A stretch of 64,000 nucleotides of DNA, from positions 85,753,696 through 85,817,695 of the forward strand of contig OY282606.1 of the NCBI GenBank assembly GCA_958298945.1. The letters are read 5' to 3'. The notes below the pieces were generated by a model. It did not search any database. It worked only from the letters and a program-made list of their open reading frames with translations, and was not told the origin of the DNA. The number at the start of each line of letters is the position of its first letter. The first letter of the stretch is position 1. Below, piece by piece: positions 55,328 through 64,000 of the stretch. This DNA is from Atherix ibis. Its lineage: Eukaryota > Arthropoda > Insecta > Diptera > Athericidae. Made by a program: the position numbers and the translations under genes.

Positions 55328-56515
55328 CCAGAGGTTTAAGATTAAATCCGCTATTTGGTCATAGATGGAGTGAGTGAGCGTATTAAGCTACCATGTGCAC
55401 GCCATACTTTTTATTATGAGTTTGACATCTGTCAACATTAATCAGTGTACATTGTCAGCAACTTCGTATAACAACAAACATTTTTCCTTTGGTAATCATG
55501 TCTAGTTTTGTGCCAGAAAGAGACCATATGCGGGAAACTCTGCTTTTCTGCTTCAATTTGAAGAAATCGGCTGCCGAATCGCATCGAATGCTTTTGGAGA
55601 CCTATGGCGACAGTGCTTTATCGGAAACAACGTGCCGAGATTGGTTTCGTACGGTTCAAAGACGGCAATTTTGATTTGTGGGACAAGGAGCGTGAAAATC
55701 GGACTAGGAAGGTTGAGGACAATCAATTGCAGGCTCTTATGGACGAAGACGATACCCAATCGCAAAAAATGCTCGCGGAGCAATTGGGTGTTACTCAACC
55801 AGCCATTTCTTTGCGTCTGCGTGCCATAGGCGAGATTGAAAAGATCGGAAAATGGGTGCCGCATGAATTGAACGATAGGCAGATGGAGCGACGCCAAAAC
55901 ACTTGCGAAATCCTAATCGCCAGAAAAAAAAAGTCGTTCCTGCATCGGATTGTGTCAGGCGATGAAAAATGGATATATTTCGAGAATCCTAAACGCTAGA
56001 AATTGTGAGTTGATCCCGGACAACCCATCAACATCTTCCCCAAGACCAAATCGCTTTGGACGATCAATGCCCACCGCTACCACCAATAACTGATCAAATT
56101 GCAGTGTGCTCTGCTTGAAAAAAGGACGGATTATCAACAAAGACATGACAAGCTGATTTTCCTCCACAACAACGCACCATCGCACACGTCCAGAATGGTC
56201 TGAAACTACTTGGAGACACTCAACTGGGAGGTGTTACCCCACTCCGCTTATTCACCAGCCCTTGCCCCTTCCGACTACCATCAGTTTTCGTCGATGGACC
56301 ACGCGCTCGCTGAGCAGCACTTCGATTCTTACGAAGACGTCCGAAAATGGCTTGATGAGTGGTTTGCCTCGAAAGAGAATGAATTTTTCTGGCGTGGTAT
56401 CCACAAATTGCCCGAGATATGGAAAAAATGTGTAGCTAGCGAGAGCAAGTATTTTGATTAAATTTTTTTTTGGCGTTCTATGAAAAAAACAGCGGATTTA
56501 AGCTTATACATCTAG
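55328..56515 (+). mobile_element. mauritiana-type mariner, copy C
   Basis: 1188 bp. Left end CCAGAGGTTTAAGATTAAAT, right end the inverted form ending ATACATCTAG, with TA at 55326-55327 and 56516-56517. It is inserted in the duplicated Tc1-like sequence; the corresponding empty site is at 54664-54665 (CATACAGTTTTTCTCCC against TAGTTTGTCTCCC). Confidence 0.92.
55498..56461 (+). pseudogene. Mos1-like transposase, broken (copy C)
   Basis: ATG at 55498: SSFVPERDHMRETLLF...KKSAAESHRM. A frameshift near 55660 leads to FKDGNFDLWDKERENR, LQALMDEDDTQSQ, KWVPHELNDRQMERRQNTCEIL and FLHRIVSGDEKW (first Asp). A stop follows at 55997-55999, and an in-frame deletion of about 30 residues removes the CVWWD segment (near 56055). 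At the second catalytic site the family HDN is HNN (56170), as in copy A. The C-terminus is well kept (APSDYHQF, third Asp; YEDVRKWLDEWFASKENEFFWRGI). Confidence 0.92.
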
Positions 56516-56589
56516 TAGTTTGTCTCCCTTCTTTACAGTCAGTCTATTTTATTTCGCTCTAAAATTTTGATCATAACATCAAATCGTTT

Positions 56590-57200
56590 GCCATATCAAA
56601 CACTGTTGTTTTCAGTCCTCATGTGTTCTTCGAAAAATTAAATTCCCAGCAAAAATTATTGCAAACTCTTGTCCGTGTTCGTGACAAAAATTCTTCCAAA
56701 AATTTTTGGAACCCTACATGTTGATGAATGATTCTGGAAATTTTTTTAAGAACATGGAGTCTAGTTATGAAGTAAATGCAGATCAATTGGCTGCAGTGGG
56801 CTGGACACTTAAGCCGTATGGATAAGGAAAATCCTACCCTAAAGGTTTGCAGTGGCTCCATTTATGGTCTCAGAAGGCGAGGTAGACTTTGGCTGCGGTT
56901 AAGCAACGGTGATATCCAGGACGCCAAAAACATGTTGGGAATGTCAAACTAGAAAATAACAGTGCAAACCCAAGACGTCTGAAGTTCTTTGATTAAAAAG
57001 GTATATTCCTTCTCAATCAAAGAACTCCAGACGTCCTGGCTTTTTTATAGTCCCACAATACGAGATAGACCTTACCTCTGGTTAAGCGACAATAATAGTC
57101 AGGACGCCAAAAACTTGTTGCGAGTGTCAAACTAGATGACAGCAGTATAAGGCCGAGACGTCTAGTGTTCTGTGATTGAAAAGGTATATTCCTCATTTAA
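56590..57200 (+). mobile_element. Non-LTR retrotransposon tail, duplicated
   Basis: 56740-56920 translates to MQINWLQWAGHLSRMDKENP, RRRGRLWLR and QDAKNMLGMSN, the 'LRWAGHVxRM...GRRxxGRPxLRW' tail that ends RTE/Jockey-like polyproteins. About 130 bp of the tail (56885-57015) recurs at 57075-57205 (CAGGACGCCAAAAAC, TGTCAAACTAGA, AAAAGGTATATTCCT). A short inverted piece lies between them. The same family is at 33665-34690. Confidence 0.75.
56974..57035. repeat. 21-bp inverted repeat between tail copies
   Basis: 56974-56994 and 57015-57035 pair over 21 bp with one mismatch and a 20-bp spacer. The right arm is an inverted copy of the tail end (GACGTCTGAAGTTC). Confidence 0.88.
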
Positions 57201-57205
57201 ATAGG

Positions 57206-58649
57206 TGGTGGCGTTTTTTCACCTAGTACCGATAAAATGACGTGCCACAAGCCACAAAAACTGATTTTTTTTTCTTGATCGAATCCAGATAATCTTTAAA
57301 CTTAAAAGCATCCAAAAAGCAATATTCATTAAGTAATTACCTGAAATATGGTGTACAAATTTGGGTAAAGATTTTTTTGTGTATTTATCGTCCAAAAATT
57401 AATTGTAATTTCTTCTTTGGGATCCTGTGTTAAACTCTGCTAACAAATGGTCATTTTCTTTACAAAAACTTTCCCAATTTTTTTTTGTTATAAAATAATT
57501 TATTCTTAAACCGAAATGACAATTAAAAAATAAAAAAAAACCATTTATTTTTCTTAATTTTTTGCTTATTTATTTATGCGTAAGTTCACCGACACGTGTT
57601 TCAGATACAAATTTTTTTTATAATTTTCTTACTATAACATAACTGGTAATGACTTCTTTCTTATCTATAATGAAAAATGTCTTCAATAAATTTCGTATAT
57701 TATAAGTAGCACGAGTTAAAAAATTCTTATCAGATAATTGCCTTATAATTTTCTTATCAATAATATTAAAATAGAAACAAATCACATCTGAATGCAAATT
57801 TTTATATTGTAGAAAAAAAATAATATTGCATAATTTAAAATTTTTAAAGAAATTTTTTATTGATCATATTGATAACATATGATATAAAAAATTTTGTACT
57901 TTCTAATCAGGTGCAAAAGAAAGAAAATATTCAAAAATAATTCTTATAAATATTTATAAATTATACGATCGTATAATTATTTTTATTTATTATTTGATAT
58001 TGTCAATTACTATTGGCATATACTATTTTTGATAATATCATTAAAGTGCGTCCTTGACACATAGTAAATATGCTAATGCTCGTTAAGATATTAAAATAAA
58101 ATCAAGACATTAAATTGAACGGGCATAAAAAATAACAATTCTAAGATCGAATTGATTGAATCGATATTATTGATCTATAAAAAGTATAATTTTATTATCG
58201 ACACTCATTTAGAATTTTTTAATATTTTATTTTTCTAATCCGATTGATTTTTCTAATAACCAATAAATTTAAGTATTGATATATGTACACTGTAGGCCAA
58301 AAGTTTGAGATCACCTTGAGAACAAAATATTCTCTGGAAACTTTTTCTTAAAATCTTAATAAATAATTAACTTATAAAAGTTTATCAAATTTGTGCTTTT
58401 AAGAGTAAAGTTTAACTAAATTTTCGTAAATATTTTATTAAACTACATTGCTCAAAAAATGCCATTATGCAAAAAAGTAGCTACCAAGAGACGTCTCACA
58501 GGACTCCATCCAGTTCAAAAATATTTTAGGAAATGTTTGTTTTTAAATGCTTTAAAGTTTGAAGATTTTCTGTGTAAATATGATCTTTTGTGAAACTTTG
58601 CAAAATCCAAATCTTGGAGTCGTCAAATCACATAACCTTGGAGGCAAAT
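57206..58649. other. AT-rich sequence
   Basis: Very AT-rich. A sequence at 58291-58325 (TAGGCCAAAAGTTTGAGATC) resembles a Tc1-type TIR, but no partner was found. Confidence 0.5.
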
Positions 58650-59040
58650 GACATTACCAAATCACGAAATTATGTGTCCTAGGCACTTTTCGTGCAATAA
58701 ATCAAATATTGCTCATGTTGTGTGGCTTATAGCGTCGTTTTATTAAAATCAAATATGGTCCAGAATAAAATGTTTAAGTTCAGGGTCCAAAAAAAATATT
58801 GGCCGTAGCGCTTAAAATTGGCGGTTCAAAAAATTTCTCACCGATGACATCTTCAGGCCAACATGCACACCAGACAATCAATTTTTGCTTGATACAATGA
58901 TTATTCATAGACATCACTTGTGGGTTTTTAAAGCCCCATTATTAGAATTGTACTTTTCGATGTATACACCAATTGAGAGATGAGCCTTATTATGTGAAAA
59001 CCTTAATCTCCTCTTAAATCGTGTCACGTGGCTACGGTAG
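58650..59040 (-). pseudogene. IS630/Tc1/mariner-type transposase remnant
   Basis: Minus-strand traces, N to C: KAHLSIGVYIEKYNS (about 58945-58990), a GALKTHK segment (58920-58940, cf. GALKTHR in 54880-54905), NFLNRQF.ALRPIFFLDPELKH (58770-58840) and DAISHTT.AIFDLLHEK (58690-58740, decayed QQDGATCHT box). Stops throughout. Closest to the 54150/54800 lineage. Confidence 0.6.
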
Positions 59041-59128
59041 AACAACAGCTTTTGAGAAAGTTTCTATTAATTAATATTTTTTTTTTGCTATAAAAGCTAA
59101 TTAAAATTATCAAGTTGGGATTCCTGTA

Positions 59129-59846
59129 CGAGATTTGTTCAAAAAGTATCGCGAATTTTGAATTTCCACGGGTTACGTATATTCGATTTTCGATTTTTTG
59201 TGGCGTTATGTTGGTACTCATGTCTTTCATTTATTCCGAAAAGTTCGGCCATTTTGAATGTTCAGTTAATTTTTGACAGCTGGTTTGCTTGCACGTGTTT
59301 TTGCTCATCTTCGATTTTTGCTTCAATTTCGACCAAAAACAGCATCGCATTAACATTGCTAAGGAGCTGTTGGACTCTGCTCGCGACTACCCAAATTTGC
59401 TCCAGAGGGTCATAACTAGTGACGAATCGTAGGTTTATGGTTATGACGTGGAAACCAAAGCTCAATCATCCCAATGGTAGCTGCCGCAGAAGCCAAGACC
59501 GAACAAAGCGCGTCAAGTTCGGTCGAATGTAATGGTTTTGTTTACAGTTTTCTTTGATTGCAGGTGCGTGGTACATCATGAGTTATTGCCACAGGGAAGA
59601 ACTATCAATAAGGAATATTACCTGCAAGTAATGCGCCAGAAACGCCCAGATTTGTGGAAGAATAAAAATTGGCTTTTGCAATTTTTGGCCAAAAACAACA
59701 CACTAATAATGCCGGAGCCACCGTATTCCCTAGATCTGGGAGAGCCCTATGAAAGGACGACGCTACGGTAATATCTGGTGGGGATTACTTTGAAGGGGAC
59801 AAAATAGATTTTCATGAATAAATAAATAATTTTTGAACATGCCTCG
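59129..59846 (+). mobile_element. GVQW3-type mariner deletion derivative with both TIRs
   Basis: 718 bp bounded by TA (59127-59128, 59847-59848). Left end CGAGATTTGTTCAAAAAGTA, right end TTTTTGAACATGCCTCG. It carries the shared junction GATTTTTGC/TTCAATTTCGACC (near 59325), so it starts at codon ~125: QHRINIAKELLDSARDYPN, VITSDES (first Asp present), KPRPNKARQVRSNVMVL and NKEYYLQVM. Further deletions remove HHDNA (second Asp) and CDFFLF (third Asp). It cannot encode a transposase but keeps both ends for mobilisation in trans. Confidence 0.92.
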
Positions 59847-59848
59847 TA

Positions 59849-60329
59849 TACAGCAGAATAGAGTAAATTATAAATATTTGTGTGACCTGTTATGGCAAGT
59901 CCAAGTTTTTTAGTAATTTTTACTAAAAAATAATTAATGTCAAATTGAAAGTTTGAAGGTCTCTTTAAAAATATGGGAAAAGTTGTGAAATTATAGCCAA
60001 GGAAATTATAATCCGAAATTATAGCCAAGGAAATTTATCAGAATTTGGCTAGAGCCTACGGCACTTTGGTAATCAACGAAGTTCTGCATGTCATTTCTGT
60101 GATGTAAAATTTACTATTTCTAATATCGTAACCCAATTCCACCTAATCCAAAATTTGTTTTTGAATAGAATTGCCTTTAATAAAGACTTTCTAGTCCCAA
60201 TTACTTATTGCCCAAGTGGCATTTTTTTCTTAGAGAATCTAATATGCTCCATAAAATTTTACTCCCACCAAAAAATCTGATAAGCTCGATATAATAATAT
60301 GCTTCCTAAGTACTGCCTCTAAATAACTA
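59849..60329. other. Unassigned sequence
   Basis: Contains a 20-bp direct repeat (AAATTATAGCCAAGGAAATT near 59989 and 60016). No coding motif recognised. Confidence 0.5.
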
Positions 60330-61430
60330 CCGACCAGTTTCATAAGGTAAGCTAATGAAACCACCAAGGTAAATATCCTCATTATCGTAGCGTTACCGAA
60401 TGACCTACGTAAGGTACGTGGGAGTCTTTTATAGCAACTTTTTTTTCGTATTTACAAGTGCATAAACATTATTAAAAGCCGATTTTATTACGAGACACTT
60501 CAATGAGAGGAGAAAGACATGTGAGAATAAATTTTAATGCCTCAAGAAACTTCTGGGCCAATTTCCCTTTTTTATGGTAAAAGTAGCGGAGGAGAGTCTT
60601 CTAACAAGAGGATTATTGTGGTAAAACTTTTTATAACGAGAACAGAGGGAACATTTAGGTCATGCTGAATAACTTTGTTGTGAACATAAACAATTTTTTT
60701 TTTCTGTGGATCCTAGAGTGATGGAATTGTATTAGAGAGGAATTGAAACTACAGTTCCATTTCGTATGTCCAGATCGGCTTGAAAATTGGGTTGTATATT
60801 AAAAAGTTTATTTTTTAATATCAATTGTAATCTAAGTAGTCTAAGTAGGGGTTGATAACGTCTGCTAAGTCCAAGTCCTTTTAATTTCGTGTGACGATTC
60901 TAAATAAGTCGTTTGTCTAGGTTAAGTTCCTAGTAGAGTACTTTGTCTTTTGGTGGAATGATTTTTTAATATGGGATTGTAGATATTTTGAGGCTATTTG
61001 GATATTGAACTGAGATGTAAGAATAGCCATATCATCCGCATATAAGTGGCAGTCAAAGTTTTGGAATTAGTTAGAATATCAAAAGTAAAAATATTGTATA
61101 GAAGTGGACAAAGAATTCTACCCTGAGGCACACCATTTGTGATAGGTTATATTTTAAAATTGTCTGCCCTAATAACTATTTGAAAGTGATGGAAGAAGCG
61201 ATCTGATTTTAAAATAAGATAAAAGGAAAAAAGCTCTTGAGTATCTTATAGTGAGTAGAAAGAAGAAAGCTCTTGAGAAGTAAGCTCCTGAGCATAAAAT
61301 TTTGAGATATTGCTACATTAGAATCATGAAATCTTATAATCAGATGGAAAGTCGGGAAGACTTCGAAGGCGGTATGAATTAAAAAGAAGGGCGCACCAAA
61401 ACAGTATTTTTAACAGCATTGAAAAGGGGA
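60330..61430 (-). mobile_element. Jockey-clade retrotransposon J2, 5'-truncated
   Basis: The 3' region (60330-60660) corresponds to those of J1 and J3 (CCGAATGACCT, CTAACAAGAGGATTAT). On the minus strand the RT traces are NGVPQGRILCPLLYNIFTFDILTN (61080-61135, one frame) and LYADDMAILTSQFNIQIAS (catalytic YADD at 61031-61042), with a frameshift between. YADD is intact here, unlike the other copies. Confidence 0.82.
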
Positions 61431-61489
61431 TTTGTTGCTGCTGATCTAGTTAAGGACATGGCGGTTTGGCAGCCTTTTTTCTTCTTCTT

Positions 61490-63150
61490 TTTTTTATTTA
61501 CATCTATACATTTTTATAACAAGTAGATGTTTTAACAGGGACACATTGACGGAAAAGTATTTCTGTTTCATTAGGGAACCTAACAATGCCAGCCTACACG
61601 TAACATGAAGTCGCTGAATGGCCTCATTGATGTGGCGCTACATAATTGCCTCTTTCTCTTGTCTCTAAGAACTTACAAAAAAAAATTAAAATAATTTTTG
61701 GTAAAATAATTGTGGGGTGCTTAGAGTTTCTGCCATATTTTGTTTTCTTTTTTTAATCTTTTTTTAACAGGGTCATACAAAGTCTGTTCAAAAAGTATCG
61801 CGAATTTTGGATATTTTCAAAAATTATTTATTTATTCATGAAAATTTATTTTGTCCCCTTCAAAGTAATCTCCACCAGATATTATAAACTTGTGTTAACG
61901 TTTTTTCCAATCCTCGAAGCACTTCAAAAAATCATTTTTTGTGATCTTGTTCAGCTCCTCCTTCGATGCCGTCTTTATCTCCTCAATCGTAGCGTAGCGT
62001 CGTCCTTTCTAGTAGCTCTTTAGTTTCGGGAACAAGAAAAAGTCACAGTCATAACCATAAACCCATGATGACCCTCTGGAGCAAATTTGGGTAGTCGCGG
62101 ACAGAGTCCAACAGCTCCTTAGCAATGTTAATGCGATGCTGTTTTTGGTCGAAATTAACAAAAATTGAAGACGAGCCAAAACACGTGCAAGCAAAGCAGC
62201 TGTCAAAAATTAACTGAACATTCAAAATGACCGAACTTGTCGGCATAAGTGAGAGACATGTGTATCAACATAACGCCATAAAAAAATCGTAAATCGAATA
62301 TACGTAATCCGTGGAAATTCAAAATTCGCGATACTTTTTGAACAGAGATAAGAGGTCATGAGGCCATCCGCTTCTAAGATGTCGTTAGGAATAGCTCCTT
62401 AAAAAGAGGATTATAATGATCACTTAAACGGGAATGAAATATTGGATAACAATAGCCCTCACATAATGTGGAGCATTAACGACTTTATGTAGAATTCTAG
62501 ATTGTAGTGATTGGATTCGGAGGGAGTTGGAAGGCTAAAGTTCAAGTCCGTATGTCTTCAAGTCCGTATAACTGAAGATTGGCTTCAGTTCTGTAGTAGT
62601 AATTTGCTGTCGATTGTTAGCTTCGATATAGCATCTAAGAATCGGAATAGCTGCTTGTAACGTCCGTTAAACTTAGTTCTTTAAAGTTTTCTATGTTAAT
62701 TATTTGTCAAACTTGAGTTCTAGATAAGATACTTCGTCTTTTGGTGGAATAGTGTTGCCTTTAAAGGTTATGAAAGGAGATGATTCTTGGCGAAGAGTTT
62801 GATCGTTCACTTTCACTTTCTACTTTTTGAACCAATTTTGAAGAGACTAAATATGGATTTGCAGGGTAGTGGATGTTATGATAGGGTTTTGGCAATGAGC
62901 TATGATGGCCGTCTACCTTGAGGGACACTTGCTCCAATGTTAGACATTCTCAATCACCTGAAAATATCTCTAAGAGGTAGGATTTGATTTTAAGGAATTA
63001 TTGGGTTGGAATGATTATTTTGAGCTTCCAGAGAAGCCATTAATACCATACTCGGTTGAAAGCCTGAGCTATGCCCAAAAATATGGCTGTACAGTAAGTA
63101 CTGTTTGTGCTCAAGAGAGGATGCAATGAAATGAACATACTCTGGATGTA
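61490..63150 (-). mobile_element. Jockey-clade retrotransposon J3, interrupted by mariner
   Basis: 61490-61775 matches J1 5880-6070 (AACATGAAGTCGCTGAATGG), and 62350-62510 matches J1 6180-6390. 62511-63150 matches J1 7665-8400 (ATAGCATCTAAGAATCGGAA; TACCTTGAGGGACACTTG, decayed GVPQGS at 62913-62930; GAAAGCCTGAGCTATG). The mariner at 61778-62348 interrupts the 3' region. Confidence 0.85.
61778..62348 (-). mobile_element. GVQW3-type mariner deletion derivative in J3
   Basis: 571 bp between TA pairs (61776-61777, 62349-62350). The left end (3' TIR) is CAAAGTCTGTTCAAAAAGTA; the right end (5' TIR) reads TTTTTGAACAGAG, missing a few bases. On the minus strand the 5' region carries the shared junction near 62160, then QHRINIAKELLDSVRDYPNLLQR. 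It skips to FFLFPKLKSY and a KEELNKITKNDFLKCFEDWKK-like C-terminus (61900-61970). This is the only copy keeping the genuine 3' end. Confidence 0.9.
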
Positions 63151-63179
63151 AAAATGTAAAGATTTTTGTTTATAAAAGC

Positions 63180-63480
63180 AGAATCTATATTGGAAAGAAG
63201 CCCAGCAGAAGCTGTGGTGCCAATCCCAAAGAAGGCCAGTTGCCCAATTATCGTTTATGGTTGCTTCTCCATGGATGGATTAGAAGATTTGTTGTGTATT
63301 AATGGAAATCACTGCTATTCCAATAAAACTATAGTAAATTGGTGAAGGATTTATTATTAAGAAGGATAACGATCCTGAGCATAATTTGAAAGTATGTGAA
63401 GATTTACTACCTGATCTGATTATGCTAAAGAGAAAACTAGTGAAGGATCATTTAGTAATGCCTAATACTATTTTTTATCA
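63180..63480 (+). pseudogene. Tc1-like transposase fragment
   Basis: The plus strand shows IVYGCFSMDGLEDLLCINGNHCYSN (about 63251-63325), matching the Tc1 'IMVWGCFSxxGxGxLxxIxG' segment. After a frameshift comes KKDNDPEHNLKVCEDLL (about 63358-63410), matching the QQDNDPKHT box with its catalytic Asp. Upstream AKKKSRIYIGKK-like sequence is compatible with the preceding region. No TIR was identified and no frame is intact. Confidence 0.75.
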
Positions 63481-63685
63481 AAAGATATATTAAAAGAAAA
63501 TCAATCGATCAAATGACTAGAATTAGACAAGATGTCCTTAATCGTAAAGAAGGTTTTCTTTTTTATTAAAAAAGCTCCTTTTTTTATATTATATTTTTAA
63601 ATTGATAAAAAATAATGTATAAAAAAATTTGCCTTTTTTAATATTAAGAGTTAGAGTTTAAACTGCCAGTTTAAAAAAAAATATA

Positions 63686-64000
63686 TTGTGTAGTAAAAGG
63701 AAATCCATTATTTTTGCATTAAATTGAAAGTTTTATTTAGCATAGATAGAATGATACGATTAAGGTCAAATATGCACCGGTTTGTTTGATAACTTGTTGC
63801 CATTTTGGAGGTAATTTCATAATGCCTCTCTCATAGAAACCCTCGTCCCTATTGGCAAAAAACTGGGACAGTCGATTTTCACAATCATCTCTTGAGGCGA
63901 ATTTTTCACCTGCAAAATCATTCGTCATAGACAGGAAGAGGTGGTAATCACTTGGTGCCAGGTCCGGACTATAAGGTGGATGCATAAGAAAAGATCCCGG
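63686..64000 (-). mobile_element. mariner element, lineage M1, 3' end (runs off window)
   Basis: Starts after TA (63684-63685) with TTGTGTAGTAAAAGGAAATC and continues CATTATTTTTGCATTAAATT, matching the inverted 3' end of the M1 copy at 1883-3150. The element continues beyond the window. Confidence 0.92.
63737..64000 (-). pseudogene. mariner transposase (M1), C-terminal part
   Basis: Minus strand: LMHPPYSPDLAPSDYHLFL (third catalytic Asp), AGEKFASRDDCENRLSQFF, GFYERGIMKLPPKWQQVI and QTGAYLT. The usual stop after YLT is lost by a base change, so the frame runs about nine codons further to 63737. The sequence just before MHPPYS (63986-64000) does not match the other copy, so a break or rearrangement may lie there. 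Marked as pseudogene because of that; the rest is outside the window. Confidence 0.85.

Noticed and set aside
58291..58330. Tc1-like TIR (TAGGCCAAAAGTTTGAGATC)
   Set aside because: No inverted partner or Tc1 transposase was found next to it; one end alone is not enough to call an element.
1..64000. tRNA, rRNA or host exon content
   Set aside because: I looked for tRNA-like arms, 28S target sequence near the R1 copies and conserved exon-like frames and found none I could support by eye. A tRNAscan and protein-to-genome search would be the proper test.

Overview
The window looks like a stretch of insect (arthropod) nuclear DNA made mostly of dead transposable elements set in AT-rich non-coding sequence. 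Three things suggest this: five distinguishable mariner lineages, R1-clade and Jockey-clade non-LTR retrotransposon remnants, and intron-style AT-rich spacers with no operons or ribosome binding sites. No host protein-coding gene, tRNA, rRNA or CRISPR array could be supported. The species cannot be named from the sequence.

Layout. 1-9.1 kb: AT-rich DNA, a reverse transcriptase (RT) scrap, a broken mariner (lineage M1), a truncated IS630/Tc1/mariner-type DDE transposase bounded by perfect hairpins, and a Jockey copy (J1, minus) interrupted by a mauritiana-type mariner. 9.1-16.7 kb: unassigned sequence, a fold-back mariner derivative, a diverged local duplication and an R1 remnant (plus). 16.7-25.3 kb: a mariner of a mellifera-like type, a Jockey copy (plus) split by a cecropia-like mariner, a Jockey/R1 nest, a deleted mauritiana mariner, another DDE pseudogene and a deleted GVQW3-type mariner. 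25.3-29.2 kb: more complex unassigned sequence. 29.2-31.5 kb: a truncated DDE transposase running into a satellite array of nine 181-bp units. 33.7-36.6 kb: a retrotransposon tail with a nested mariner, then a large direct duplication. 39.5-46.1 kb: a 38-bp inverted repeat, R1 (minus), Jockey (minus) and a fold-back complex with mariner pieces. 47.9-51.7 kb: another DDE pseudogene, an empty insertion site, and a nearly intact irritans-type mariner with 30-bp terminal inverted repeats (TIRs). 54-64 kb: paired DDE fragments, a mauritiana mariner, retrotransposon tails, a complete but deleted GVQW3-type mariner, two tandem Jockey copies (one carrying another mariner), a Tc1-like scrap and a second M1 mariner running off the end.

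How it fits together. The elements form a readable insertion history: mariners sit at TA sites inside older Jockey, R1 and DDE elements, and several sites have an 'empty' paralogue elsewhere in the window. One mariner group (GVQW3-type) appears as five copies sharing one internal deletion, and two of these also share a fold-back junction, as expected for a non-autonomous family mobilised in trans. Many short, nearly perfect palindromic duplications sit at element breakpoints, and one mariner holds a 49-bp patch identical to a different mariner lineage. Both suggest repair with template switching, or possibly assembly or amplification artefacts, which raw reads would settle. I saw no new enzymatic system. 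The most unusual material is this non-autonomous mariner lineage, the patch, the hairpins and the satellite.
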